DNA of 64,000 bases from Polyangia bacterium (lineage in GTDB: Bacteria; Myxococcota_A; Polyangia; Nannocystales; Nannocystaceae). Numbering within the stretch: the first letter of the stretch is position 1; every line of letters begins with the position of its first letter. The notes under the pieces are model-generated. The model had not been told where the DNA came from. It saw only the letters and a list, made by a program, of their open reading frames with translations, and made no database searches. The stretch spans positions 965,599-1,029,598 of the forward strand of contig JAUIFF010000001.1 in assembly GCA_030429545.1 (NCBI GenBank), read 5' to 3'. The position numbers and the translations under genes were made by a program. Below, one piece after another: positions 7,406-16,331 of the stretch.

Positions 7406-10234
7406 GTGAGCAGATCCGCGCGACCTCAAGGTGGTCCTGGCAGCATCTTTTTGATCGACGCCAGCAACTTTATTTACCGGGCATTTCACGCCCTGCCGAT
7501 GTTGACCTCGCCCGACGGCACCCCTGTCAACGCGGTCCACGGCTACGTCCGCATGCTGACGTCGATGCGCAAGGAGTTCACCCCCGAGTACATCGCCGCC
7601 ATTTTCGATGTTGGTGGCGACAATTTTCGCACTCGCCTGTTCAAGGAATACAAGGCCCAACGCCCGCCGCCGCCCGACGACTTGGTGCCACAGTTCAAGC
7701 TCGTGCGCGAGGCCACCGACGCCCTCGGGATTCCGCGGCTAGAGGTGCCGGAAGTCGAGGCCGACGACGTCATTGCCTCGCTCGCCGCGGTTGCACGCAA
7801 GGCTGGCAAACGGGTTGTGATCGCCTCGACCGACAAGGACCTCATGCAGCTCATCGACGCCGGTAGCGACAAGCTCCAGCCAATCGTCATGTGGGACAGC
7901 ATGAAAAACCGGCTGATCGGGCGCGACAAAGTCGAGCAAAAATTTGGGGTCACGCCCGAGAAGCTCGGCGACCTGCTCGCGTTGATGGGGGACAGCTCAG
8001 ACAACGTCCCCGGCGTCCCGGGGATTGGGGCCAAAACCGCTGCCATGTTGCTCGACGAATACGGGGACCTCGAAGGGGTGCTCAAGGCAGCACCCTCGAT
8101 CAAGCAAAAAAAGCGCCGCGAAAACCTCACGAAATTCGCCGACCAAGCCCGGCTGAGTCGCAAGCTCGTCGACCTCAAGCGCGACGTCAAAATCCCCGTT
8201 GGCCTCGACAAACTCAAGGACCCGGGGACCGACGCCGCTAAGATGGAGGCGTTTTTTGGCCCGCTTGGGTTCAAGACCGTACTCGGCGGAAAGGGTGTAA
8301 GTACAACTTCGAGAATGCGCGGACGCAGTGCCGGTGGCGCGGTAACGGGGGCAGGTGCCGAGCTTGCGCTCAAGGCCGCCAAAAACCCCGAAAAGATTGA
8401 CGTCAAGACCTGTCACGCGCGGATGGAGGCCGACCTCGACACCCTCAAAACCGAGCTCGTGGCGTTCGCCGGGTGCGAGCGGGTTGCGGTGCAGATCGCC
8501 GCCGACAACCCCGACCCCATGCTCGCCAATCTCGTGGGTGTTGCCCTGGCATCACTCGACTCCAAGGCTCCGGCGCCGATCTACATCCCGTTGCGCCATT
8601 CGGGCTCGTTGTCGGCCACCGGTCAGCTCAACCTCGACAAGGTCCGCGACCTGCTCAAGCCAGTGCTGGAGGGCGACAGCCCCAAAAAAGTTGTTCATGC
8701 ACACAAGTTTCAGGCGCTCGTGCTTCAGCGTGCTGGCATCGATCTCGGCTGGGTCGACCTCGACCCGCAACTGTGTAGCTACACGCTCGACCCCGCGCGC
8801 ACCAGCCACGCGCTCGAGACCCTGGCCTCGGACCTCCTCGGGCACAAGTGCCAAAAAGCCGAGAAGGTCATGGGCAAGGGGAAAAAAGCCCTCTCATTTG
8901 ACCTCGTGGCGATCGATACGGCGACCGCCTACGCCTGCGAGCGGGCTCTTGTATGTGCACACTTAGACGTGCACCTGCAAGCCGAGCTCAAACGCTTTGG
9001 CACGGATGCCACCAAGCTATTTACCGACATCGAAATGCCGCTTGCCCGCGTGATTCAGCGAATCGAGGCCCGCGGGATTGCCCTCGACCCGGCGGTGCTC
9101 AAGGCTCAAAGCGACGAGATCGGGGCCAAGATTCACACGCTCAAACAGGGGATCGCCAAGCATGCCGGCTATCCGGTCAACCCCGACTCGCCCAAGCAGT
9201 TGCAAAAACTGCTGTTTGAAGACTTGGGGCTCGAGGCGAGCAAGAAAACCAAGACCGGTTATTCGACCGATGCTGCAACCCTAGAGGAACTCAGCCTCTA
9301 TCACCCAGTCGTCAACCTCATTCTCGAATGCCGGAGCCTGACCAAGCTCAAGGGGACCTACCTCGACACGCTCCCCAAGGCCATAAACCCGACCACCGGG
9401 CGCTTGCACACGAGTTTTCGCCAGGCGGTTGCGCAGACGGGGCGGCTTTCGAGCAAAGACCCCAACCTGCAAAATATCCCGATTCGCACCGAACTCGGCC
9501 GGCGGATTCGCGATGCCTTTGTCGCGCCCAAGGGCCGGGTGTTGGTCACACTCGACTACTCGCAAATCGAGCTGCGCGTGCTGGCCCATCTGTCACAGTC
9601 CAAAAACCTCATAGGGGCGTTTCGCGATGGGGTCGATGTCCACCGGCGGACCGCCTCCGAGGTGTTTGAAGTGCCCGAAAAAGACGTCACCGCCGAGCAG
9701 CGCCGGGTGGCCAAGGCCGTCAACTTTGGTGTGATCTACGGGCAAACCGCATTTGGCCTCGGGCGCCAACTCGGGATCCCGCGCGGCAAAGCTGGTAGCT
9801 ACATCAAAAAGTACTTCGCAAAGATTCCCGGGGTTTCGGCCTACATGGACGAGCTTGTCGAACAGGCAAAAAAGCAGGGCTACGCCTCGACAATTTTGGG
9901 GCGTAAACGGCGAATTCCCGAGCTTTCAAGGCGCGGCGCAGCCAAGGCCTACGGCCAGCGAATCGCCCGCAACACCCCGATTCAGGGCAGCTCAGCCGAC
10001 ATTCTCAAAAAGGCGATGATCGACGTCGAGCGGGTGTTGTGCAGCAAAAACTTTAGCAGCCACGCCATGATGTTGCTGACGGTCCACGACGAATTGATCT
10101 TTGAGTGCGACGAGGACCGCGTGGACGAGCTCATTGGCCTGGTCAAGCCGACCATGGAAAATGCCGTCAAACTCGATGTCCCGCTCAAGGTCGACGGTGG
10201 TCACGGGCGCAGCTGGGGCGATTGCAAGGGCTAA
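7406..10234 (+). CDS. polA: DNA polymerase I, apparently without proofreading
   Basis: GTG start; 942 residues, the usual length. The N-terminal 5'-nuclease domain (about 1-300) is intact: FLIDASNFIYRAFHALP, EVEADDVIASL, GDSSDNVPGVPGIGAKTAA. The C-terminal polymerase domain has motif A (DYSQIELRVLAHLS), motif B (RRVAKAVNFGVIYG) and motif C (VHDELIFE). The middle 3'-5' exonuclease domain is present but its metal ligands are gone. The DxE of ExoI is replaced by QIAADNP, the ExoII Asp (NxKxD in E. coli) by HKFQA, and the ExoIII YxxxD by YACERAL. It is thus expected to act in primer removal and gap filling without editing, as Taq polymerase does. Palindrome copies lie at 8296, 8774 and 8950. Confidence 0.95.
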   Translation: MSRSARPQGGPGSIFLIDASNFIYRAFHALPMLTSPDGTPVNAVHGYVRMLTSMRKEFTPEYIAAIFDVGGDNFRTRLFKEYKAQRPPPPDDLVPQFKLVREATDALGIPRLEVPEVEADDVIASLAAVARKAGKRVVIASTDKDLMQLIDAGSDKLQPIVMWDSMKNRLIGRDKVEQKFGVTPEKLGDLLALMGDSSDNVPGVPGIGAKTAAMLLDEYGDLEGVLKAAPSIKQKKRRENLTKFADQARLSRKLVDLKRDVKIPVGLDKLKDPGTDAAKMEAFFGPLGFKTVLGGKGVSTTSRMRGRSAGGAVTGAGAELALKAAKNPEKIDVKTCHARMEADLDTLKTELVAFAGCERVAVQIAADNPDPMLANLVGVALASLDSKAPAPIYIPLRHSGSLSATGQLNLDKVRDLLKPVLEGDSPKKVVHAHKFQALVLQRAGIDLGWVDLDPQLCSYTLDPARTSHALETLASDLLGHKCQKAEKVMGKGKKALSFDLVAIDTATAYACERALVCAHLDVHLQAELKRFGTDATKLFTDIEMPLARVIQRIEARGIALDPAVLKAQSDEIGAKIHTLKQGIAKHAGYPVNPDSPKQLQKLLFEDLGLEASKKTKTGYSTDAATLEELSLYHPVVNLILECRSLTKLKGTYLDTLPKAINPTTGRLHTSFRQAVAQTGRLSSKDPNLQNIPIRTELGRRIRDAFVAPKGRVLVTLDYSQIELRVLAHLSQSKNLIGAFRDGVDVHRRTASEVFEVPEKDVTAEQRRVAKAVNFGVIYGQTAFGLGRQLGIPRGKAGSYIKKYFAKIPGVSAYMDELVEQAKKQGYASTILGRKRRIPELSRRGAAKAYGQRIARNTPIQGSSADILKKAMIDVERVLCSKNFSSHAMMLLTVHDELIFECDEDRVDELIGLVKPTMENAVKLDVPLKVDGGHGRSWGDCKG

Positions 10235-10396
10235 CCCGCTATCGTTAAAAATGTATGAGCAAGTAATTCCGCCGGGCAAACTCGGCGGGTGGCTGGCCTA
10301 TCAACGCGCGCCCAAGCGCCCAGCCGATATGCCCAGGTCCAACCTATGCCCAACCTATGTTAGGCTGCGCGCCGTAGCGATTAGTTAGGACATCAC

Positions 10397-11647
10397 ATGA
10401 GCGCAATATCTCAACAACAGGCGGCCGCGATATTGGCCGATACCGCGATTCCTGCGGCATTGATCCGGGTTGCCCGTAAACTCGAGTCCAACGGGTTTGA
10501 AGCTGTGCTGGTGGGCGGAGCTGTGCGCGATGCTCTGCTCGGCCGCAGCCCGGGCGACTGGGACCTTGCGACCTCGGCAACCCCACAGGAAGTTCAAAAA
10601 CTGTTCTCGCGGACGATTCCGACCGGTCTGGAGCACGGGACTGTCACCGTGATCGAGGGCAAGGGCCGCGAGCGGTTGACCACCGAGGTCACCACCTACC
10701 GCGGCGAAGGTGAATATCTCGATGGGCGACGGCCGTCCGAGGTGACATTTTTGCGTGACCTCCAAGGTGACCTCGCACGCCGGGACTTCACGGTCAATGC
10801 ATTTGCATACAACCCGATCCGAGGCGAGTTTACCGACTGTTTTGGTGGGCTTGCCGATCTCGATGCCAAGTTGATTCGCGCGGTTGGCAAGGCGACCGAG
10901 CGCTTTGCCGAAGATGGCCTACGGGCCATGCGGGCGACCCGGTTTTGCGCGACCCTCGGGTTTGACCTCGACCCTGAGACTGAACAGGCCATTGCCGGTG
11001 CCTTGCCCATTCTCGCCAAGGTCAGCCGCGAGCGCGTGCGCGTAGAGCTTGTCAAGATGTTGGCTGCGCCAAAGCCTTCGCGTGGCCTGCAACCAATGCT
11101 ACGCACGGGGATGTGGCCATTGGTGCTGTGTCCACTCGATGAAAGTGCCTATGCACCGACGATTGCAGCCGTCGACGCGATGGCAAGCGAGCCGATCACT
11201 CGACTCGCGCGCCTGCTGTGGTCGCGGCGCGCTGAACGTGAGTTGCTCGAACAGGTGCTCGACAACCTCAAGCCCAGCCGCGACGAGAAAACCCGGGTGC
11301 TCGCACTCACCAGTCCGCCGGTCGAAGTAATTGCAGGTACACAGGACCCGGTAGAGATTCGCCGGGCTGCCGCGAGGCTGGGGCGCAAGTACCTTCAGGA
11401 TGCATTGGCAGTGTTGGCAGCCGACAGCACACACCGAGAGCGAGTACTTGCCGCCTGCGACGGTGCACCGTTGACGATTGGCGAACTCGCGCTCGGGGGC
11501 AAGGAGCTTATCGCCAAGGGGCTCGCCAAACCGGGTAAAGCCCTGGGGGTGCTGTTGCGGGCGTTACTTGCCTGGGTGCTCGAAGACCCGCGCCGCAACA
11601 CGCCCGAGCAGCTCGAGCAGCACGCCCGCACCCTCGACGACGCCTAG
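10397..11647 (+). CDS. cca: CCA tRNA nucleotidyltransferase
   Basis: 416 residues, class II nucleotidyltransferase. The head has GGAVRDALLGRSPGDWDLAT with the catalytic DxD-type Asp pair, then HGTVTVI, RRDFTVNAFAYNP and the ATP-selection helix ERFAEDGLRAMRATRF. The sequence is closer to Gram-positive-type CCA enzymes than to the poly(A) polymerase PcnB, though the two families overlap. The C-terminal third is divergent, and no HD phosphohydrolase motif is visible. A hairpin without a T-run (10269-10288) and about 100 unremarkable bases separate it from polA. Palindrome copies lie at 10798 and 11332. Confidence 0.85.
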   Translation: MSAISQQQAAAILADTAIPAALIRVARKLESNGFEAVLVGGAVRDALLGRSPGDWDLATSATPQEVQKLFSRTIPTGLEHGTVTVIEGKGRERLTTEVTTYRGEGEYLDGRRPSEVTFLRDLQGDLARRDFTVNAFAYNPIRGEFTDCFGGLADLDAKLIRAVGKATERFAEDGLRAMRATRFCATLGFDLDPETEQAIAGALPILAKVSRERVRVELVKMLAAPKPSRGLQPMLRTGMWPLVLCPLDESAYAPTIAAVDAMASEPITRLARLLWSRRAERELLEQVLDNLKPSRDEKTRVLALTSPPVEVIAGTQDPVEIRRAAARLGRKYLQDALAVLAADSTHRERVLAACDGAPLTIGELALGGKELIAKGLAKPGKALGVLLRALLAWVLEDPRRNTPEQLEQHARTLDDA

Positions 11648-11664
11648 GCACTTCTCGGTTTTTG

Positions 11665-11674
11665 TGCATGTACA
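11665..11674. repeat. Iterated palindrome, intergenic copy
   Basis: TGCATGTACA in the 119-base space between the convergent cca gene and the minus-strand lipoprotein gene. A separate perfect hairpin, CATGGGC (11709-11715) with GCCCATG (11721-11727), follows. It has no T-run and may act as a weak two-way stop. Confidence 0.75.
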
Positions 11675-11766
11675 ACATACACGGCGTGTTGTCCCTACCG
11701 AAGGGTGGCATGGGCGAGATGCCCATGGCGTACTGGCGATTGTGCCAATAAGTTTGTGTATACAAT

Positions 11767-12276
11767 CTACTGCACGGGCAGTACAAACTCGAGGTCGCGC
11801 AGTGCCCCGGTAAAAAGCTGGGAGCTGCCGGTCCGGTCTGAGTGATCGAGCCAAAACTTGAGTTTGGTGCCAGGACGCCGCCACGGGCTTGTCTCGGCCG
11901 GTGGCGTCGAGTGGTAGATCACAAGCGTACCGCCTTGGTGCTGCGGTCCGGCAAGCTTGAGCTCGGTCGCATCGTAACTGGCGAAGCTTCCGTCTTCGTA
12001 GAGGTCTTCCATCGCATTTGGGAGGTAGCGAACCACCTCGGCTTCGACGTGGTCCGAGCGAGCTTTCACGGCTTCGCGTGGCTCACCGGCCTCGACACCG
12101 TCCGAGCGAGCGTTCACGGCTTTGCGAGGTTCACCGGCCTCGACACGGTCCGAGCGAGCGCTCACGGCTTCGCGTGGCTCACTACGGGCCTCTGGTTCGG
12201 TGTGCTCGGTTTGATTGTGTATGCATGAGCACAGCACGAAACCGGCGAGGGCGAACCACAGGCCTGGCCTAGGCAT
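11767..12276 (-). CDS. Small lipoprotein with three 16-residue repeats
   Basis: The frame is open further upstream, but that part lies inside the lipase gene. The ATG at 12276 gives a clean lipoprotein signal (MPRPGLWFALAGFVLCSC). The mature protein begins with three near-identical repeats of the form EPREAVxARSDxVEAG, then a compact beta-rich domain of about 90 residues that I do not recognise. The start codon overlaps the end of the lipase gene by eight bases, so it is the last gene of the operon that runs from 16151. Confidence 0.7.
   Translation of the reverse strand: MPRPGLWFALAGFVLCSCIHNQTEHTEPEARSEPREAVSARSDRVEAGEPRKAVNARSDGVEAGEPREAVKARSDHVEAEVVRYLPNAMEDLYEDGSFASYDATELKLAGPQHQGGTLVIYHSTPPAETSPWRRPGTKLKFWLDHSDRTGSSQLFTGALRDLEFVLPVQ
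12036..12183 (-). repeat. 48-base tandem repeat, about three copies
   Basis: The core GTCCGAGCGAGC recurs at 12052, 12100 and 12148, exactly 48 bases apart, so each copy keeps the frame and encodes 16 residues of the lipoprotein. The copies differ at several positions and have begun to diverge. Confidence 0.9.
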
Positions 12277-13216
12277 CGCCGGGGAGGACCCGCGCCAGCC
12301 AACTGAGCAGGTCGGCGGTGACTTCCTCGCGGTTGGTCTCGTTGAACATCTCGTGGCGACCACCGGGATAGAGGTGGTCGGTGACCTGGGTAAGGCCCTG
12401 GGCTCGGAGGTTGGCGACCAGTTTTTTGACGCCCCGGCCATACTCGCCGACAGGGTCTTGATCGCCTGAGAGCACGAGTATGGGCAGGTCGCAGGGAACT
12501 TTTGCCCGCAGGCCCGGACGCAACTGCGAAATTGCATCGAGCATATCGATCCACAGCTGGTTGGTGGCCGTAAACCCGCACAGCGGATCGTCGATGTACT
12601 TGGCAACTTCGTCGGGATCGCGGCTGAGCCAATCAAACTCAGTCGTCGGGTTTTTGATCTTTCGGTTGTACGAGCCGAACGTCAGCATGTAGAGCAGTTT
12701 GCTGTGACCCCTGGGCCCCTGGCGCAGGCGTTCTCCCCGGGCAATCAGGCGACCTCCGGCCTCGAGCGCCAAAAACGGACGATCGCTTGAACCCGACAGC
12801 ACGACCGCGTGGTAGCGGCCGGGGTTGCGGGCCATGAGGTGCTGGGTGGCAAATGAGCCCATGCTATGGCCCAGCAAAACAAGCGGGGTACGTGGGTGGC
12901 GTTCGCCGAGTGCTTCGGTGACGCAGTCGATATTGTCGAGCAGTCGCTCCCAGCCGTTTGTATAGGCAAAAAAACCGAGTTGGTCCTCAGACGTTGCTGT
13001 CTGGCCGTGCCCCCGGTGATCGTGTGCATAGGCAACATAGCCCGAGGCCGCCAACGCCCGTCCGAGGCGTTCGTAACGACCTGCATGTTCAGCCAAGCCA
13101 TGGCAAATCTGGACGACCGCACGCGCAGCCGAGGGGTCACCCCAGCGGTAGACATGCAAGTCGAGGCCATCTTGCGACTTCACTTTGAATTGTTCGGTTT
13201 GGAGATCGTCGGTCAT
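12269..13216 (-). CDS. Alpha/beta hydrolase, monoacylglycerol lipase type
   Basis: 315 residues of the Hydrolase_4 (monoacylglycerol lipase/lysophospholipase) family. Visible elements are the oxyanion-hole strand VVQICHGLAEHAGRYERLG, the nucleophile elbow GHSMG, the acid in LSGDQDPVG and the catalytic His in YPGGRHEMFNE. There is no signal peptide, so it is cytoplasmic and likely releases fatty acids from monoacylglycerols or lysolipids. It starts 21 bases after the ATP-grasp gene, whose family handles acyl-CoA. That places lipid turnover in the operon. Confidence 0.85.
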   Translation of the reverse strand: MTDDLQTEQFKVKSQDGLDLHVYRWGDPSAARAVVQICHGLAEHAGRYERLGRALAASGYVAYAHDHRGHGQTATSEDQLGFFAYTNGWERLLDNIDCVTEALGERHPRTPLVLLGHSMGSFATQHLMARNPGRYHAVVLSGSSDRPFLALEAGGRLIARGERLRQGPRGHSKLLYMLTFGSYNRKIKNPTTEFDWLSRDPDEVAKYIDDPLCGFTATNQLWIDMLDAISQLRPGLRAKVPCDLPILVLSGDQDPVGEYGRGVKKLVANLRAQGLTQVTDHLYPGGRHEMFNETNREEVTADLLSWLARVLPGDA

Positions 13217-13237
13217 GTTGGAAGCCTCGTTTTTGGG

Positions 13238-14833
13238 TTATAGCCCTTCGAGATGGGGTTTTTGGGTGATCCGGGCGTCGAGGGTGACATACGGTCGGGT
13301 CGCTTGCGGATCGGCCAACAGGCGCACGGGGTGGAGGTCGATCCGCAGCAGCCGACCATCGGCGGCGCGCAGCAGGTGGTCGAGCCGCAGCAGAATCTCG
13401 GCCAGGGTTTGCGGTTGAGGGTCCGCTCGACGCCGCATCGCCGGTCCGCTGGCAAGCGCATTCCCGGCGAGTAACATCGCGGTGGGCCAATCGAGGGGAG
13501 CGAGGGCGAGGGCGGGTTCTGCCACGGCGCTGCGGCCAAGTGGGGTCAGGAAAAATGCGTATACATTTTTTTCGAGGGCGATCGCCCCACAGCGAAACTC
13601 AGGGCCCTCGGCAATTTGCTCGCACACGGCCACGCCGTCGAGCCGGATATGTGGGGCGTGCTGTTCGAGGTTGCGAACGATTCCGGCATAGCCCCGGCGA
13701 ACACTTGCAGCGGTTTGTAGGTCGAGCTTGAGGGCCCCAAATTCGCGTTTACGGCGGAGATCTGGGCTGACCGCTTTGAGGACCACGGGGTAGCCTATCT
13801 TGTCGGCATAGGACACCGCTCCGCTGGCCGATGCCGCCACTGCTTGGCGGGTAATCTCGATGCCAAAGCCGCGGAGCACAACCTTGCTCTCGTGGTCCGA
13901 AAGTATCTCACCCGCCGAGCGCAAAACCTCGAGCGAACGCTCTTGCAGGTGATCGTCGGGCCATTCAAGCTCGGGCTCGGGGGCGTCGAGCAAGGCCTGA
14001 GCCCGGTGTCCACGCGCGCGAGCACGGGCCGCTAACAGTCCCAACAGCGGGTCCCCGGCAGTGGGTTTGAGCGGCGTGGGAAGGTCGACGAGTGGCAGCG
14101 CACGCCTGGTTTGCCGCCACAGGTCCGCGTTGCCGCTCGTGCTCGGCTCACCAACCGCGAGCCGGGCGAGAAGTTGCGGCAGTGGAGCGAGGGGACCTGT
14201 ACAGGACTCAAGTGTATGTGCACAGGATGCCGCCAGGAGTGCCTGTTTATCGGGATTGTCGAGGTCGGGTGGCGCGGGGCCGAGCGGGACGACGAGTGGG
14301 GGGGCAGCGCTCGCTTGGTGACGACGAAACCAGCGGGCCCATTGTGGCGACAGCGATCCCGTGGGGACCAGCCCGACCACGCGGGTTTGTGCGAGTTTTG
14401 GCGCCTCGAACCATGCCGGTAACCAGCCGGGTACCGGGCTGATCGCAAGTCGAACAGATGTAGGTGCAACCTGTTGCCGGAGCGCTGTGAGCTGTTCGGG
14501 TTGCGGCGCAAACACGCACAGTGCTCCGGTCGGGTGGACATGGAGCTGCGCCCCGGGGCCGAGTACGGGGCAGTCCACGCGCTCGGGCGCGGTTGCGCCG
14601 GTGACGACGAGCAAAGTCGGGGGGGTGCTTCGAACCTGCCGCAATAGCCGGGGCGAGCAGGTCTCGACAATCACCACGGCGACCGGCCGTCGGGCGAGGG
14701 CCCGTATGAGGGCGTCTTCGTCGACCGCAGTAGCTGCCGCGCAGGTCAGCGAATTCGATGTGTGTGCACGCGTGTCGGCGAGAACTTCGGGCTGCGGCGC
14801 GTGGCCGAGCAACGCGTCGAGGGCCGGGGTCAC
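13238..14833 (-). CDS. ATP-grasp protein of the NDP-forming acyl-CoA synthetase family
   Basis: I choose the GTG at 14833, which overlaps the stop of the ETF-like gene as GTGA; a TTG at 14851 is less likely. The protein has about 531 residues. The C-terminal 230 residues form an ATP-grasp domain like the beta part of ADP-forming acetyl-CoA synthetases (ESKVVLRGFGIEITRQAVA, GYPVVLKAVSPDLRRKREFGALKLDL). The N-terminal 300 residues resemble the CoA-ligase part only loosely, and the phospho-His loop is not evident. It may activate or release an acyl group, or be a regulatory derivative. Palindrome copies lie at 14213 and 14459. Confidence 0.6.
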   Translation of the reverse strand: MTPALDALLGHAPQPEVLADTRAHTSNSLTCAAATAVDEDALIRALARRPVAVVIVETCSPRLLRQVRSTPPTLLVVTGATAPERVDCPVLGPGAQLHVHPTGALCVFAPQPEQLTALRQQVAPTSVRLAISPVPGWLPAWFEAPKLAQTRVVGLVPTGSLSPQWARWFRRHQASAAPPLVVPLGPAPPDLDNPDKQALLAASCAHTLESCTGPLAPLPQLLARLAVGEPSTSGNADLWRQTRRALPLVDLPTPLKPTAGDPLLGLLAARARARGHRAQALLDAPEPELEWPDDHLQERSLEVLRSAGEILSDHESKVVLRGFGIEITRQAVAASASGAVSYADKIGYPVVLKAVSPDLRRKREFGALKLDLQTAASVRRGYAGIVRNLEQHAPHIRLDGVAVCEQIAEGPEFRCGAIALEKNVYAFFLTPLGRSAVAEPALALAPLDWPTAMLLAGNALASGPAMRRRADPQPQTLAEILLRLDHLLRAADGRLLRIDLHPVRLLADPQATRPYVTLDARITQKPHLEGL

Positions 14834-15639
14834 GCCAGGGCAGGCTTCCAAAGTTCGCTGTGGAGGTTGTTGAGAGCCTCCTGCCAGGCCCCGGGGAGCA
14901 CCCAGTCGGCCATCAGCCAGGATTTGTGGAACCGGGCAACTTCGCCAGGGAAGAAAATTACGCGGGCGCCGGGCGACCGGTTGGCCAAGCCTTCGGGCAG
15001 CGGCTCGCCAGCTGAGCTGAGTACCAACAGGGTGCCCGAGTTGTGGTTGTCTTGGTAACCCTCGGGAGCCGGGCGGGCGCCGAGCGAAGCCAGGGTCGCC
15101 TTGGTGCCCGGGTCGATATCTGTGGGGGCCAGGTATTGCAGCTGGCGACTGTCCCGGCTGCTGTCGCTGACAAGCCAGTCCTCGAGCTTATGCTCGGCGG
15201 CATCGCCCGTGATTTCGGGGTCGAGCACGGTCGGGAGGTCGTACCAGGTCAGGGTCCCGGCGATCACCGCTGTGATCGGATCGGCGCTACCCCACCCATG
15301 GTCGGACTCGCTGAGCCAGCGCGGCACGGCCTTGTCCTCGGGGAACATTTCCGCGATCTCGAGGCCTTCATCGGTGTAGGGCACCAGCACAGAAATTGGC
15401 TGCAGCCGCTCGTAGAGGGCCGCAAGCCCGTCGCTGCCCGAAAAATAAAGTGTATCTGCACCAAAGCGACCGGCGGCCGCACACACGCGCTGGTTGTGGG
15501 TTTCGTGGTCGCCAAGGGCCACGGCCGTAATCGAGGCTCCGCGCTCGCTGCCGATATCCCGGGCGAGGCAAAGTCCCACCATGCTCCCGGGGTGGATGCC
15601 CTGGGGTGTTCGTTGCAAATACACTAAAATATGCGCCAT
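14830..15639 (-). CDS. ETF alpha/FixB-like flavoprotein domain protein
   Basis: 269 residues beginning MAHILVYLQRTPQGIHPGS, with the nucleotide-binding alpha/beta pattern of the N-terminal ETF domain. Next come a hypervariable middle (with DPEITGDAAEHKLEDWLVSD) and a C-terminal part too short for the normal FAD domain of ETF-alpha. No ETF-beta gene is next to it. The ATG overlaps the DUF507 stop (TAATG). It could be a derived electron-transfer or regulatory protein. Palindrome copies lie at 15451 and 15614, the latter at the extreme start of the gene. Confidence 0.55.
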   Translation of the reverse strand: MAHILVYLQRTPQGIHPGSMVGLCLARDIGSERGASITAVALGDHETHNQRVCAAAGRFGADTLYFSGSDGLAALYERLQPISVLVPYTDEGLEIAEMFPEDKAVPRWLSESDHGWGSADPITAVIAGTLTWYDLPTVLDPEITGDAAEHKLEDWLVSDSSRDSRQLQYLAPTDIDPGTKATLASLGARPAPEGYQDNHNSGTLLVLSSAGEPLPEGLANRSPGARVIFFPGEVARFHKSWLMADWVLPGAWQEALNNLHSELWKPALA

Positions 15640-16151
15640 TAATTCAACCCGTGCTTTCGGCGGATGCGATCGAGCTGTTTTTGGTACTCGATTTCAAAGG
15701 ATGCCGTGCCCTTTTCGAGGTGCTTGAGGTGGCGTTCGACTTCGCGGTCGAGGTCGCTGTCGGCCTGCATGTGCCGGCGCAGGAGCTCGCGTAGTTTCCG
15801 GCGAATAGTGGGGTCGTCGACATAGATTTCCTCAACCCACTGCGACTGCATGAACAGTTCGATGAGCTGGTTGGCAATCCATGCCACGCTCTCCTCGCCG
15901 ATACCGAAGTCATGGTTTTCGGCCACCTGCCGCTTGATGCGGTACAAGTCGGAGTAGGGGAGTCCACGATGCTCGAGGATATCCTTTGCCCGCTCGGTGA
16001 TCTCGCGATCCTTGCGCCGAAATTCCTTCAAAATCGACTCGACATCCGCTTTGAATTCCGCGCGGTTGCTGACTTCGAGGTCGCCGGAGTCCACCAAGGT
16101 GCGGATGATGGCTTCGACGATGGTCGATATCTTGCTTACGTAGAGTCGCAT
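15639..16151 (-). CDS. DUF507 family protein
   Basis: Starting at ATG 16151 gives MRLYVSKISTIVEAIIRTLV, the usual N-terminus of DUF507; upstream in-frame ATGs add unconserved residues. About 170 residues, wholly helical and highly charged, with two similar halves that both contain an RxKRQ or RRK(L/H)R stretch. Function is unknown, and the family is widespread in Deltaproteobacteria and Aquificota. First gene of a five-gene minus-strand operon (DUF507, ETF-like, ATP-grasp, lipase, lipoprotein) whose members overlap or nearly touch. Confidence 0.8.
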   Translation of the reverse strand: MRLYVSKISTIVEAIIRTLVDSGDLEVSNRAEFKADVESILKEFRRKDREITERAKDILEHRGLPYSDLYRIKRQVAENHDFGIGEESVAWIANQLIELFMQSQWVEEIYVDDPTIRRKLRELLRRHMQADSDLDREVERHLKHLEKGTASFEIEYQKQLDRIRRKHGLN

Positions 16152-16331
16152 GGCGTGGGCGCGAGCATAGGCGTTGATGGTCCGCGGTGAAAGTCCCGTG
16201 GCGACTCCAGCGTGTGCGAGTGTGGATTTTCTGCCGCTGAGCACGAGAGAAACACCACGGTAGGCGATGGGACAAATCGCGCATTAGAGGAGGTGTCGCG
16301 GCCAGTCAAAATGCAGTACGAGGGCAGTCCG

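Noticed and set aside
10269-10288. polA terminator
   Set aside because: CCGCCG/CGGCGG is a fair stem, but no T-run follows on either strand, so I do not call it.
12277-12636. N-terminal extension of the repeat lipoprotein
   Set aside because: The extension lies inside the lipase gene in another frame, reads as shadow, and would remove the lipobox from the N-terminus.
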